From: Nostoc sp. JL34
Lineage (GTDB): Bacteria; Cyanobacteriota; Cyanobacteriia; Cyanobacteriales; Nostocaceae
Reading direction: 5' to 3'
DNA length: 64,000 bases
Assembly: GCF_017114945.1 (NCBI RefSeq)
Contig: NZ_JABXKQ010000056.1
Location: 1 to 64,000, forward strand
Positions 56,478 to 64,000 of the stretch are shown here, one piece after another (positions within the stretch are counted from its first letter, which is position 1; each line of letters begins with the position of its first letter). A model generated the notes under the pieces. The model was not told the origin of the DNA, searched no databases, and was given only the letters and a program-made list of their open reading frames with translations. A program made the translations under genes and the position numbers.

Positions 56478-57905
56478 ATGTTAACTAAAAAACCGAGTTT
56501 ATCTCCTGATCGCTGCTTTTCTCCAGAACCAGTTCAAAGACGACTGGCACATCAATTTTTTGATAGCATATCTGCGTTACCTCTAGTCTGCCCACACGGA
56601 CACGTAGATCCAGCTTTGTTAGCTAATCCCGCAGCCCGTTTTGGTTCGCCGACGGAATTACTGATTATCCCTGACCACTACCTTTTGCGGATGCTCTATA
56701 GTCGGGGCGTATCTCTGCAAGCTTTGGGCATACCAAGCAATGATGGTTCGCCAGGAGAAACCGACCATCGTAAAATCTGGCAATTGTTCGCTGACCATTT
56801 TTATCTATTCCAAGGTACTCCGTCTGGGTTGTGGTTGAAAGAAGAACTAACTAACGTCTTTGGGGTGGATGAACCTTTAAACTCTCGCAATGCCGGACGT
56901 ATCTATGATTATCTAGAAGGTTTGTTAGCCTCAGCGGAGTTTTCTCCTCGTGCTTTATTCAAACGCTTTAATATCGAAGTGCTTTGTACTACCGATGCCG
57001 CCAGTGATAACCTAGAGAATCAGCGATCGCTCCATGAAGAAGGTTTTACTGAAATTAGACCAACTTTTCGTCCTGATGCAGTGGTTAATCTGGATGCTCC
57101 TGGTTGGCGCGAAAATCTTAGCAAGTTGGAAAGCACTATCGGTAGAGAAATTAGCACTTACGCCAATTTTGTGCAAGCTTTAGAAGAACGTCGAGCTTTC
57201 TTTAAAAAAATGGGTGCGACAGCTACCGATCAAGGTGCAGCTACACCTTATACCACACGCCTTTCTGACCAAGAAGCCGAAGCTATCTTTGCAAGAGCAT
57301 TAATCGGCAAGCTGAATCCAGGTGATGTCGAAAATTTTACCGGTCATATCTTCATGGAAATGGCGCGGATGAGTGTGGAAGATGGGTTGGTGATGCAAAT
57401 GCATTGTGGTGTGATGCGTAATCATAATCCAGCTTTATTTGAGAAATTTGGAGCTGATAAAGGTGCTGATATTCCCATAAAAATAGAGTGGACTGAAAAT
57501 CTGCACCCGTTGTTGTCAGCTTACGGTAACGATCGCCGCTTCTGCTTAATCATTTTTGGCATGGATGAAAGCACTTGTAGCCGCGAGATGGCTCCGTTAG
57601 CTGGTCATTATCCCAGTGTATTGCTGGGGCCGCCTTGGTGGTTTCATGACAGCGTAAATGGCATGGAGCGTTATTTCAATCAGGTTATGGAAACTGCGGG
57701 AATTTATAATACTGCTGGATTTAATGACGATACGCGGGCTTTTGTTTCGATTCCGGCTCGTCATAATGTCTGGCGGCGGGTAGCTTGTAATTGGTTGGCT
57801 GGATTGGTCGCGCGGGGGTTGGTTGAGGAGGAGGAAGGGTATGAGATGGCTCGTGCTTTGGCTTATGACCTCGCTAAGGTTGCTTATAAGTTTGAGGGGA
57901 ATTGA
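56478..57905 (+). CDS. uxaC: Uronate (glucuronate) isomerase
   Basis: UxaC (EC 5.3.1.12) converts D-glucuronate to D-fructuronate (and galacturonate to tagaturonate). The 475-aa protein has the amidohydrolase-like metal site motif CPHGHVDP near residue 38, LCTTDAASDN, the long family-specific middle and MQMHCGVMRNHNP. RHNVWRRVACNWLAGLV closes the family region. It starts 27 bases after lacI, so they are co-transcribed. It takes the product of MIOX to the substrate of the SDR encoded downstream. Confidence 0.96.
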   Translation: MLTKKPSLSPDRCFSPEPVQRRLAHQFFDSISALPLVCPHGHVDPALLANPAARFGSPTELLIIPDHYLLRMLYSRGVSLQALGIPSNDGSPGETDHRKIWQLFADHFYLFQGTPSGLWLKEELTNVFGVDEPLNSRNAGRIYDYLEGLLASAEFSPRALFKRFNIEVLCTTDAASDNLENQRSLHEEGFTEIRPTFRPDAVVNLDAPGWRENLSKLESTIGREISTYANFVQALEERRAFFKKMGATATDQGAATPYTTRLSDQEAEAIFARALIGKLNPGDVENFTGHIFMEMARMSVEDGLVMQMHCGVMRNHNPALFEKFGADKGADIPIKIEWTENLHPLLSAYGNDRRFCLIIFGMDESTCSREMAPLAGHYPSVLLGPPWWFHDSVNGMERYFNQVMETAGIYNTAGFNDDTRAFVSIPARHNVWRRVACNWLAGLVARGLVEEEEGYEMARALAYDLAKVAYKFEGN

Positions 57906-57914
57906 GGGGGAATT

Positions 57915-57985
57915 TAAACGCATAGGCGCTTCGCCTTCCCGTAGGGTAGGGGCGCGGAGGGAAGCGCAGAGGTACGCAGAGAATT
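57915..57985. repeat. Dispersed repeat between uxaC and the SDR gene
   Basis: AGGCGCTTCGCCTTCCCGTAG followed by GCGCGGAGGGAAGCGCAGAGG and TACGCAGAGAA, typical Nostoc repeat pieces related to the insert in lnt. It occupies most of the 101-base gap. Confidence 0.7.
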
Positions 57986-58006
57986 TTACTAAGTGGGGGA
58001 ATCATT

Positions 58007-58834
58007 TTGATTTTAAGTAAACTTTTTAGTTTGAAGGAGCGGGTTGCGGTAGTTACGGGTGGTTCTGGTGTGCTTGGTGGGGCTATGGCAAGGGGTTTGG
58101 CTTTGGCTGGAGCGCGAGTTGTCGTTTTGGGTCGCAATGGAGTTAGGGCGGGGGCGGTGGTGGCTGAGATTACTGCTGGTGGTGGAGAAAGTATGGCTGT
58201 GGTGGCAGATGTTAGCGATCGCTCCCAATTAGAAATCGCTAGGGATGTTATTATACAGCGTTGGGGTGAGATAGATATCCTGGTAAATATGGCTGGCGGT
58301 AATATTGCTGCTGCTACAATTACTCCTGATGCGACTATTTTTAATATGCCTCGCGTTGCTTTTGAGGAAGTAGTTAACCTCAATTTAGTTGGCACTCTAC
58401 TACCTTGTCAGGTTTTTGGTCAAGCAATGGTGGAAAGAAGTCAGCCTCACGGTTGCATTGTGAATATTTCTTCTATGTCTGCCATTCGAGCGATTAGCCG
58501 TGTGGTTGGCTACTCAGCTGCAAAAGCAGGGATAGATAACTTTACTCGCTGGCTAGCTGTAGAACTCGCCCAAAAGTATGGTGATGGAATGCGAGTAAAT
58601 GCGATCGCACCAGGTTTTTTTATTGGGGAACAAAATCGAGATTTACTCCTAAATTCTGATGGCAGTTTAACCGTTCGCGGACAAAAAATTATTGACCATA
58701 CCCCCGCCGGACGTTTCGGAAAACCAGATGAATTACTCAGCACTTTGATCTGGTTATGTAGTGCTGGTTCTAGTTTTGTTAATGGGGTAGTTGTGCCGGT
58801 AGATGGTGGATTTAGTATCTACAGTGGAGTCTAA
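58007..58834 (+). CDS. SDR oxidoreductase, probable D-fructuronate reductase (mannonate dehydrogenase)
   Basis: A 275-aa short-chain dehydrogenase. Cofactor motif VTGGSGVLGGAMA, NMAGGN, catalytic Ser in VNISSMSAI and YxxxK in YSAAKAGIDNF. The extended C-terminal pattern GFFIGEQNRDLLLN, then HTPAGRFGKPDEL and VPVDGGFSIYSGV is the one seen in the B. subtilis YjmF-type D-mannonate oxidoreductases, an SDR alternative to UxuB. It would reduce D-fructuronate to D-mannonate. The TTG start is used because GGGGGA is 7 bases upstream and no ATG or GTG lies between it and the cofactor site. Confidence 0.88.
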   Translation: MILSKLFSLKERVAVVTGGSGVLGGAMARGLALAGARVVVLGRNGVRAGAVVAEITAGGGESMAVVADVSDRSQLEIARDVIIQRWGEIDILVNMAGGNIAAATITPDATIFNMPRVAFEEVVNLNLVGTLLPCQVFGQAMVERSQPHGCIVNISSMSAIRAISRVVGYSAAKAGIDNFTRWLAVELAQKYGDGMRVNAIAPGFFIGEQNRDLLLNSDGSLTVRGQKIIDHTPAGRFGKPDELLSTLIWLCSAGSSFVNGVVVPVDGGFSIYSGV

Positions 58835-58836
58835 TA

Positions 58837-60120
58837 ATGTATTCACTAGCCGTAAATAACGGTACACTTTCAGATGAGCAAGTTTCCGGGTTAATTCATC
58901 AAGCTTTCGCAGACCCTAAGTTAGATGGACAGCGCATCTTGGTGTTAATTCCAGATAGTACCCGCACTGCTCCCATCCCTCAAATGTTTCGATTGCTTCA
59001 TCAGGAGTTGAGTCAAAGAGTAGCGGCTCTGGATTTTTTAATTGCTCTGGGTACACATAATCCGATGAGTGAAGAACAAATCAATCACTTAGTAGGAGTG
59101 ACATCAGAGGAGCGAGAAACAACTTTTAAAAAAATTCGCATATTTAACCATCTTTGGAATGAGCCAGATACTTTTATTTCTTGTGGAGTAATTTCGGCAG
59201 AAGAGATAGCAGAGATTAGTAATGGAATGCTACATCAGTCAGTTGATGTGCGTATTAATAAGCTGGTAACAGAATATGATTTAATCGTGATTTGTGGGCC
59301 AGTTTTTCCCCACGAAGTTGTCGGTTTCTCTGGTGGAAATAAATATTTTTTCCCTGGTATTGGTGGTCAAGAAGTAATTAATCTGTCCCACTGGTTAGGT
59401 GCTTTAATTACTTGTTACGAAATTATTGGTACGCTAGGAATCACACCAGTCCGGCGTTTGATTAACCGAGCCGCTAACCTGATTTCGACCCCAAAACTTT
59501 GTTTGGCGATGGTGGTTGCACCGAAAACAAATCAGCTAGCTGGACTTTATATAGATCGACCAGAATCAGCCTGGGAAGACGCTGCAAAATTATCAGCTAA
59601 ACTGCATATTAAATATGTAGATCGGCCTTTTAAAAAAGTGCTTTCAGTCATGCCTCAAATGTATGATGACATTTGGACTGCGGCGAAAGGAATGTATAAG
59701 CTAGAGCCAGTAGTGGCCGATGGAGGCGAGGTAATTATATATGCTCCTCACATTACCGAGTTTAGCTATACACACGGCGAAATTTTATCCGAAGTTGGCT
59801 ATCATGTGCGGGATTACTTTCTCAAACAGTGGGATAAATTTCAAGAGTATCCTGCTGGAGTGCTAGCCCATAGTACTCACTTAAAAGGGATGGGTACTTT
59901 TGATCCCATAAAAGGAGAACAAGCGCGAATTCGCGTGACTTTAGCGACTGGCATTTCTGCTGAACGGTGTGCTGCTCATAACTTAAACTATCGCGATCCG
60001 GCGACTATTCAACCCACTGAATGGGCGAATCAAGAGAATGAAGGTATATTGCTTGTGCCAAAGGCTGGCGAGATACTATACCGTCTGAGTGACAGTAATT
60101 TTCAGGTAACTAAATCGTAG
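58837..60120 (+). CDS. LarA-family nickel-pincer racemase/epimerase, candidate D-mannonate/D-gluconate 2-epimerase
   Basis: A 427-aa LarA-superfamily (DUF2088) protein. The functional residues of lactate racemase are kept with the same spacing: D40 and R43 (PDSTR), H105 (IFNHLW), H159, K169 and H185 in PHEVVGFSGGNK and INLSHW. In L. plantarum LarA these correspond to D72, R75, H108, H174, K184 and H200; the lysine carries the pyridinium cofactor and H200 binds nickel. Mannonate and gluconate are C2 epimers, the type of change LarA enzymes catalyse, and gluconokinase is in the cluster. The gene follows the SDR by 2 bases. Cofactor genes larB/C/E are not in the window. The substrate is inference. 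Confidence 0.85.
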   Translation: MYSLAVNNGTLSDEQVSGLIHQAFADPKLDGQRILVLIPDSTRTAPIPQMFRLLHQELSQRVAALDFLIALGTHNPMSEEQINHLVGVTSEERETTFKKIRIFNHLWNEPDTFISCGVISAEEIAEISNGMLHQSVDVRINKLVTEYDLIVICGPVFPHEVVGFSGGNKYFFPGIGGQEVINLSHWLGALITCYEIIGTLGITPVRRLINRAANLISTPKLCLAMVVAPKTNQLAGLYIDRPESAWEDAAKLSAKLHIKYVDRPFKKVLSVMPQMYDDIWTAAKGMYKLEPVVADGGEVIIYAPHITEFSYTHGEILSEVGYHVRDYFLKQWDKFQEYPAGVLAHSTHLKGMGTFDPIKGEQARIRVTLATGISAERCAAHNLNYRDPATIQPTEWANQENEGILLVPKAGEILYRLSDSNFQVTKS

Positions 60121-60125
60121 TTTTC

Positions 60126-60237
60126 GAGACGCGATAAATCGCCGTCTCTACAAGTGTTTTGGTCTTATCTGAACTGTATTGAATCATAAACTGCGATATC
60201 TACGATGGGCTACGCCTACGCGATCGCAGTTTATGAT
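60126..60237. repeat. Dispersed repeats after the LarA-like gene
   Basis: The first 36 bases are identical to 33959-33994. Then comes a 15-bp perfect inverted repeat, ATCATAAACTGCGAT (60183) and ATCGCAGTTTATGAT (60223). Its loop holds the common ATCTACGATGGGCTACGCC repeat. Could terminate the plus-strand transcript. Confidence 0.85.
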
Positions 60238-60302
60238 TTTCCACTTCGCGCTATTCTTGATCAAATGTCAACGAATCAGTTTATTGCAGCGAACAAAAAA
60301 GC

Positions 60303-60938
60303 ATGGGTGGGAAATTAATTGTATTTGAAGGGGTGGAAGGCTGTGGCAAAACCAGCCAAATGCAGCTTTGTTCTGAGTGGTTGGAAAGTCTCGGTGTTTC
60401 TGTGGTGTTAACTCGCGAACCAGGGGGAACAGAGTTAGGTTTACATCTTCGGCGCTTGCTACTAGAAAAGTCAGAAGATAAACCAGTTGCAGAAGTGACA
60501 GAACTTTTATTGTATGCTGCTGACCGATCGCAACACGTTGCACAAGAGCTTAAACCAAATCTCGCAGCTGGGAAATATATTTTATGCGATCGCTACACTG
60601 ACTCTACCATTGCCTACCAAGGATATGGTCGCGGTCTGAATATGAGTTTAATCAATCAGCTGAACAATATTGCTACTGGTGGTTTAGAAAGCGACTTAAC
60701 TATTTGGCTAGATGTCGATGTCGAAGTGGGACTGTCCCGCAAACGGGGAGATGGAGTAGGATTAGACCGCATTGAACAAGAAGCGATCGCTTTTCATCGC
60801 CGCGTTCAGCAAGGATACGCAGAGTTAGCAGCATCCTATCCCTCAAGAATTGTGCGGGTAGATGGCAGCTTGAGTAAGGAAGCTGTGCAAGAGGTAATTC
60901 AAGGAATTTTGCGCGTACATCTGCACTTGGCGAGGTAA
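60303..60938 (+). CDS. tmk: Thymidylate kinase
   Basis: dTMP kinase (EC 2.7.4.9), 211 aa. P-loop FEGVEGCGKTSQM, the DR[YH]-type motif LCDRYTDSTIAYQGYGRGL, LTREPGGTELG and the LID-region residues RKRGDGVGLDRIE are all as expected. An ordinary housekeeping gene that marks the end of the catabolic cluster. Confidence 0.96.
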   Translation: MGGKLIVFEGVEGCGKTSQMQLCSEWLESLGVSVVLTREPGGTELGLHLRRLLLEKSEDKPVAEVTELLLYAADRSQHVAQELKPNLAAGKYILCDRYTDSTIAYQGYGRGLNMSLINQLNNIATGGLESDLTIWLDVDVEVGLSRKRGDGVGLDRIEQEAIAFHRRVQQGYAELAASYPSRIVRVDGSLSKEAVQEVIQGILRVHLHLAR

Positions 60939-61030
60939 GGCGAAAATAAACCTCAAAGTTTTTTATGAGAGTTTGGGCAAACTAGATATGGAGAAAAATC
61001 TAGTCAATACAAGGCAAGTAGTAAGAAATA

Positions 61031-61573
61031 ATGGATTGTAATCATCTGGATTATATCAAAAGTGTCACTGATAAAGGTAATGAGAGAGAGTGGGCGTATT
61101 CTGATGAATCTATCGGATCTGAATTTAAGTTGAACTTTAAAAGAGGTAAAGGAGTAGAATCTCACGCCCGTAAATTACCAAAAGGATCTCTTATCATCCT
61201 TTCTCAAATACCGCATGAGTGCAAAGACAATCTCACAGGAGAGAAAAAGAAAATACCAGATGAGTGCAAAAAGAGATACCTGACACACGTAGTTGAACTG
61301 CTGAATGATGGAAATTACGATGAACAGCAGCTTAAATGGGGAGAAGATCCGTGGGGGATTTTTCGATTAGTTAAGGTTCATTGGATTACTGATTTCAATA
61401 ACTGCCGCAAAATTCCTGTTGAGTTAGATGTAATTAAAGTCAAGTGGAGTCGTCGTAACACTTACGCTATATCGTTGGAAAGTAAAACACTGAAAGCTCA
61501 CTGGAATGATGTCCATGAATTAAGAGAACACTTAAAAAAAGAATTGAATTTGTGTTGCACTAAAGTCCAATAA
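61031..61573 (+). CDS. Hypothetical protein, possibly EVE/PUA-like
   Basis: A 180-aa soluble protein, rich in Lys and Glu. The middle (KGSLIILSQIPHECKDNLTG, RYLTHVVELLND, WGIFRLVKVHWI) has the strand-and-aromatic pattern of EVE/PUA-like domains, which bind modified bases. A helical tail (HELREHLKKELN) follows. Resemblance is weak and no function is assigned. The codon/AT character and position beside two other orphan genes suggest an accessory island. Confidence 0.7.
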   Translation: MDCNHLDYIKSVTDKGNEREWAYSDESIGSEFKLNFKRGKGVESHARKLPKGSLIILSQIPHECKDNLTGEKKKIPDECKKRYLTHVVELLNDGNYDEQQLKWGEDPWGIFRLVKVHWITDFNNCRKIPVELDVIKVKWSRRNTYAISLESKTLKAHWNDVHELREHLKKELNLCCTKVQ

Positions 61574-61580
61574 TGCGACA

Positions 61581-61769
61581 CTACTTCCCTTTTTTCTCAT
61601 CCAGTGCTTTCTGAATAGCTTCTCTACAGAATTCAGGAGGGTCGTCTTGTGCCTTTACCTCTTCCTTCATTTTTTCGGTGACACGAAAATTAAGATTTTG
61701 TGTTAGCGGTTCTTCTCTATCAGACTTAAGTGGTTTTAAATTTTCTGGATTACCTTTAGGGTTAGGCAT
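61581..61769 (-). CDS. Small CopG/Arc-like protein
   Basis: A 62-aa charged protein: MPNPKGNPENLKPLKSDREE, then LNFRVTEKMKEEVKAQD and FCREAIQKALDEKKGK. A short strand (LNFRV) and two helices fit the ribbon-helix-helix fold of small DNA-binding regulators. The start is the ATG before PNPKGNPENL, a recurring N-terminus in cyanobacterial proteins of this type; the longer frame upstream runs through the promoter palindrome. Confidence 0.65.
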   Translation of the reverse strand: MPNPKGNPENLKPLKSDREEPLTQNLNFRVTEKMKEEVKAQDDPPEFCREAIQKALDEKKGK

Positions 61770-61825
61770 TGTTGAGAGATGTAAATATAGCTTGAACGAT
61801 ACGTGAACATATAGATAAAGTTTTA

Positions 61826-61866
61826 ATCGGTGGTGTTCGCGTCTGTCAAAACAGTTCACCACCGAT
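61826..61866. promoter_or_regulatory. Palindromic region between divergent genes
   Basis: ATCGGTGGTG (61826) and CACCACCGAT (61857) form a 10-bp inverted repeat. An outer pair GTGAACATA / TATGTTCAC (about 61803 and 61895) surrounds it. It is a plausible operator for the CopG/Arc-like protein. Confidence 0.5.
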
Positions 61867-61896
61867 ACCACTTTTACAAATGGGTAATTCTATTTT

Positions 61897-62274
61897 ATGT
61901 TCACAAGGTCAGAACTCGAAATCAAAACCACTGCTGAGTTGAGAGACTTATGTAGGCGTTACGGATTAAAGCCTACCGGGAATGGAGGGTACAAGACTAG
62001 TTGGATTGTCACCTTGATGGCATTCCCACAGATAGCACTCTCTCAATTAAGGCAAGGAAAAGGTTTAAAATCACCAGGCTTTAGTGTTATTCAATTCCTC
62101 GAAGGGGTCGTAGATGAGATGAACTCCCCCACTGATGAACAAGCGGCATTAATTCGGATAACTTTAGAGCGCAAGGCTATGAGCTACCCTGACCGATACG
62201 ACCAAGAGAGTTTACTGAACTTGCATAAAGCTAAAATGCACCTTGAGATGGCTATCGGACTGCTAAATCAGTAA
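61897..62274 (+). CDS. Hypothetical protein with SAP-like N-terminus
   Basis: A 125-aa protein. The N-terminal 40 residues (LEIKTTAELRDLCRRYGLKP, TGNGGYKTSWIVTLM) match the helix-turn pattern of SAP-type DNA-binding motifs. The rest is helical and ends in KAKMHLEMAIGLLNQ. A terminator follows. Function unknown; with the divergent CopG/Arc-like gene it looks like part of a small mobile or regulatory module. Confidence 0.7.
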   Translation: MFTRSELEIKTTAELRDLCRRYGLKPTGNGGYKTSWIVTLMAFPQIALSQLRQGKGLKSPGFSVIQFLEGVVDEMNSPTDEQAALIRITLERKAMSYPDRYDQESLLNLHKAKMHLEMAIGLLNQ

Positions 62275-62299
62275 ATCAGTTTACAAGCCGAAAGTAGTT

Positions 62300-62331
62300 A
62301 GTCCCTAGCAACCTAAAGCTGGGGACTTTTC
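62300..62331 (+). terminator. Terminator after the SAP-like gene
   Basis: AGTCCCTAGC pairs with GCTGGGGACT (one wobble) and is followed by TTTTC. Confidence 0.8.
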
Positions 62332-62409
62332 TATATCCTATATACCCAAAGGGTTTGCTGTCGCTATTAACCCTTATGCTGAAAGGGAAAATAAAAACAA
62401 ACAACAGCT

Positions 62410-63273
62410 ATGAAATTTTTACAAAATCTCATCCTCCGTCAAAGTTTACTGAAAGCCCTGACTCTAGCTTTCCTTGTATTGGCAGCTGTGATATCCCCCA
62501 ATGTTTTAGCCAACGAAAGCGAAAAAGCGACATTCAACGGCACAACCACACTCCAAACTATACTCACCAGCAGTCATCGTTCAGAGCAGAATCGCCTTCG
62601 AGACAAGTACCGCCACCCAGCCCAGACTCTCGAATTCTTCGGTCTGCGCCCAAATATGACGGTAGTTGAATTGTGGCCAGGAAGCGGCTGGTATACTGAG
62701 ATATTAGCCCCCTTTCTAGCGCCCAAGGGACAACTGATAGTTACTAACTTTGCTCCAAGCACAAGTAAACCCGCTTTGGCTTTGCAAGAGAAACTGGCAG
62801 CGAATCCAGAGATTTTTGGTAAAGTCAAAGTAGCCCAAATCAATCCCCCAAATGAACTTACTCTAGCCCCAGAAAACTCTGTGGACATAGTTGTTACCTT
62901 CCGCAATATTCACAACTGGGTGAAAGCTGGCTATGCAGAGCAGGTTTACGCAGCGGCTTACAAAGCATTGAAGCCAGGGGGCATTTTAGGAGTGGAAGAA
63001 CACCGCGCCCTTGGGGGGACTTCTTTACAAGAGAGTATCAAAACGGGCTATATGTCTGAAGATGGGGTAATTGCTGCTGTGGAGAAGGCTGGCTTCAAAT
63101 TAGTAGGTAAATCAGAGATTAATGCCAACGCAAAAGATACCAAAGACTATCCGGGCGGAGTTTGGACACTACCACCAACCTTGAGCCAAGGTGAAAAAGA
63201 TAGGGAACGCTTCCTCACTATTGGAGAGAGCGATCGCATGACCCTCAAGTTTATCAAACCCAAAGCCTTGTAA
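62410..63273 (+). CDS. Exported methyltransferase-like protein
   Basis: A 287-aa protein with a signal peptide (LLKALTLAFLVLAAVISPNV, cleavage after LANE likely) and a class I SAM-methyltransferase fold: VVELWPGSGWYTEILAPFL (motif I), VDIVVTFRNIHNW and LKPGGILGVEEHRA. It matches the predicted periplasmic methyltransferase family in which the normal glycine-rich loop reads WPGSGWYT. SAM is not expected in the periplasm, so the true reaction is uncertain. Confidence 0.9.
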   Translation: MKFLQNLILRQSLLKALTLAFLVLAAVISPNVLANESEKATFNGTTTLQTILTSSHRSEQNRLRDKYRHPAQTLEFFGLRPNMTVVELWPGSGWYTEILAPFLAPKGQLIVTNFAPSTSKPALALQEKLAANPEIFGKVKVAQINPPNELTLAPENSVDIVVTFRNIHNWVKAGYAEQVYAAAYKALKPGGILGVEEHRALGGTSLQESIKTGYMSEDGVIAAVEKAGFKLVGKSEINANAKDTKDYPGGVWTLPPTLSQGEKDRERFLTIGESDRMTLKFIKPKAL

Positions 63274-63352
63274 CAGGGAGATGATTGAATGGGAAGACAA
63301 CTTGCCTTCTGATAATCGCACAAATGGCAGCTTTCAAGCGATCGCGTGAGAA

Positions 63353-63802
63353 TTATTGACGCTGATCTAGCAAGACATCAAAATGTTTAACCTTAGTTTC
63401 GGGTTCAATTAGATACTGGTTATCTTTGGGCAAAGGGTGTACTTTTTCTATATCATTGCCAGCAAAGGCACGAATAGCATCCCTGGAATTCCAATAAGAG
63501 ATGACAGTAAACTCTGTAGTTGTGCCATTAGTACGACGAAATACTTGCACTCCTAAATTCCCAGGAATCGATTGAATTTTCTTGACTCCAGCTTCAGTTA
63601 AATATTTATAATATTCATCTGCTTTATTCGTGAGTGTTTGACCATGCCAAATACGTGCAACTACTGTTTTGGCTTGGGTAGTGCTGCCATTAATTTTAGA
63701 TGGAACAGCGTTAGGCTCAGTCTGTGCAACTGCTAAAAAAGGTAAAGAACCAACTAATAGTGTGGCTCCAAGAAGTATGCCGAAAAATTTTTCTCTTCTC
63801 AT
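63353..63802 (-). CDS. Exported ABM-domain protein
   Basis: A 149-aa protein with a signal peptide (FFGILLGATLLVGSLPFLAV, cleavage at AVA-QT). The ABM (dimeric alpha-beta barrel) fold reads VVARIWHGQTLTNKADEYYK, VQVFRRTNGTTTEFTVISYW and NDIEKVHPLPKD. Members include heme-degrading and monooxygenase-like enzymes, but many have no known activity. It is convergent with the methyltransferase-like gene. Confidence 0.85.
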   Translation of the reverse strand: MRREKFFGILLGATLLVGSLPFLAVAQTEPNAVPSKINGSTTQAKTVVARIWHGQTLTNKADEYYKYLTEAGVKKIQSIPGNLGVQVFRRTNGTTTEFTVISYWNSRDAIRAFAGNDIEKVHPLPKDNQYLIEPETKVKHFDVLLDQRQ

Positions 63803-64000
63803 TGCGAATCTTGTGCTAGGGTTAGCAGATTTTAGCGATGATATTTTTTTAGAACATTGTCAAGCTCACAAAATAGAATACAAGATATTGGTTATGGTGG
63901 CAAAGTAGATTTGAGCGAGTAAGAATATTTGCTTTGCCACCTTATGTGCGATCGCTCCCTCGCCAGATCACAACCCCAAATTTAGCTTTAGCCTTTGAAA
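63803..64000. other. Right edge of the window
   Basis: No supportable gene. One HIP1 site lies at 63949-63956. Confidence 0.5.

Noticed and set aside
63669-63908. Plus-strand 79-aa ORF opposite the ABM-domain gene
   Set aside because: It mostly mirrors the signal-peptide region of the real gene on the other strand.

Overview
The window is chromosomal DNA from a filamentous, heterocyst-type cyanobacterium of the Nostoc/Anabaena kind. The evidence is the many HIP1 octamers (GCGATCGC), heptamer short tandem repeats in the gaps, NDH-1MS/CUP genes for CO2 uptake, an SLH-OprB porin, a cyanobacterial TamB and a multi-PAS/GAF hybrid kinase. The species cannot be fixed from the sequence alone.

Layout. 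0-5 kb: ilvD, then a decayed nucleoside-type ABC permease pair with a polysaccharide deacetylase between the fragments. 4.6-10 kb: a giant tamB on the minus strand, followed by about 1 kb of AT-rich gap. 11-17 kb: a ClC transporter, gyrA and lnt. 17-18 kb: a 58-aa membrane protein, a candidate structured RNA and a 197-bp MITE. 18-23 kb: an Arg-rich secreted protein, then tal, pyk and gap on the minus strand (sugar-phosphate metabolism). 23-26 kb: a von Willebrand A protein, a Rieske protein and Hsp20. 26.7-32.4 kb: a 1919-aa hybrid histidine kinase. 32.5-38.2 kb, minus strand: ndhF3, a Tat-exported beta-carbonic anhydrase, ndhD3 and cupA, i.e. the inducible CO2-uptake NDH-1 operon with a carbonic anhydrase embedded in it. 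38.6-40.2 kb: a graveyard of toxin-antitoxin pieces and repeats. 40.2-42.1 kb: a pentapeptide-repeat membrane protein. 42.3-42.5 kb: a second MITE with a perfect target duplication.

The most interesting part is 42.5-60.1 kb. On the minus strand, read from 55.2 down to 42.5 kb, are gluconokinase, an unknown 107-aa protein, myo-inositol oxygenase, two tandem RbsB-type lipoproteins, RbsA- and RbsC-type ABC subunits, a sugar-porter MFS protein, an IolW-like inositol dehydrogenase and an OprB porin. On the plus strand are a LacI regulator, uronate isomerase, an SDR-type fructuronate reductase and a LarA-family (nickel-pincer) protein. Together they suggest a complete route: inositol uptake, then D-glucuronate, D-fructuronate, D-mannonate, D-gluconate and 6-phosphogluconate, entering the oxidative pentose-phosphate pathway. 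The LarA-like enzyme would be a mannonate/gluconate 2-epimerase, which removes the need for mannonate dehydratase and KDG kinase; neither is seen here. Copies of one palindrome, TGCACACGTGTGCA, lie upstream of the oxygenase and of lacI and look like the LacI operator.

60.3-64 kb: tmk, a small accessory island of three hypothetical genes, an exported methyltransferase-like protein and an exported ABM-domain protein. Dispersed repeats are abundant throughout and several sit in frame inside genes (lnt, the histidine kinase, the dead permease).
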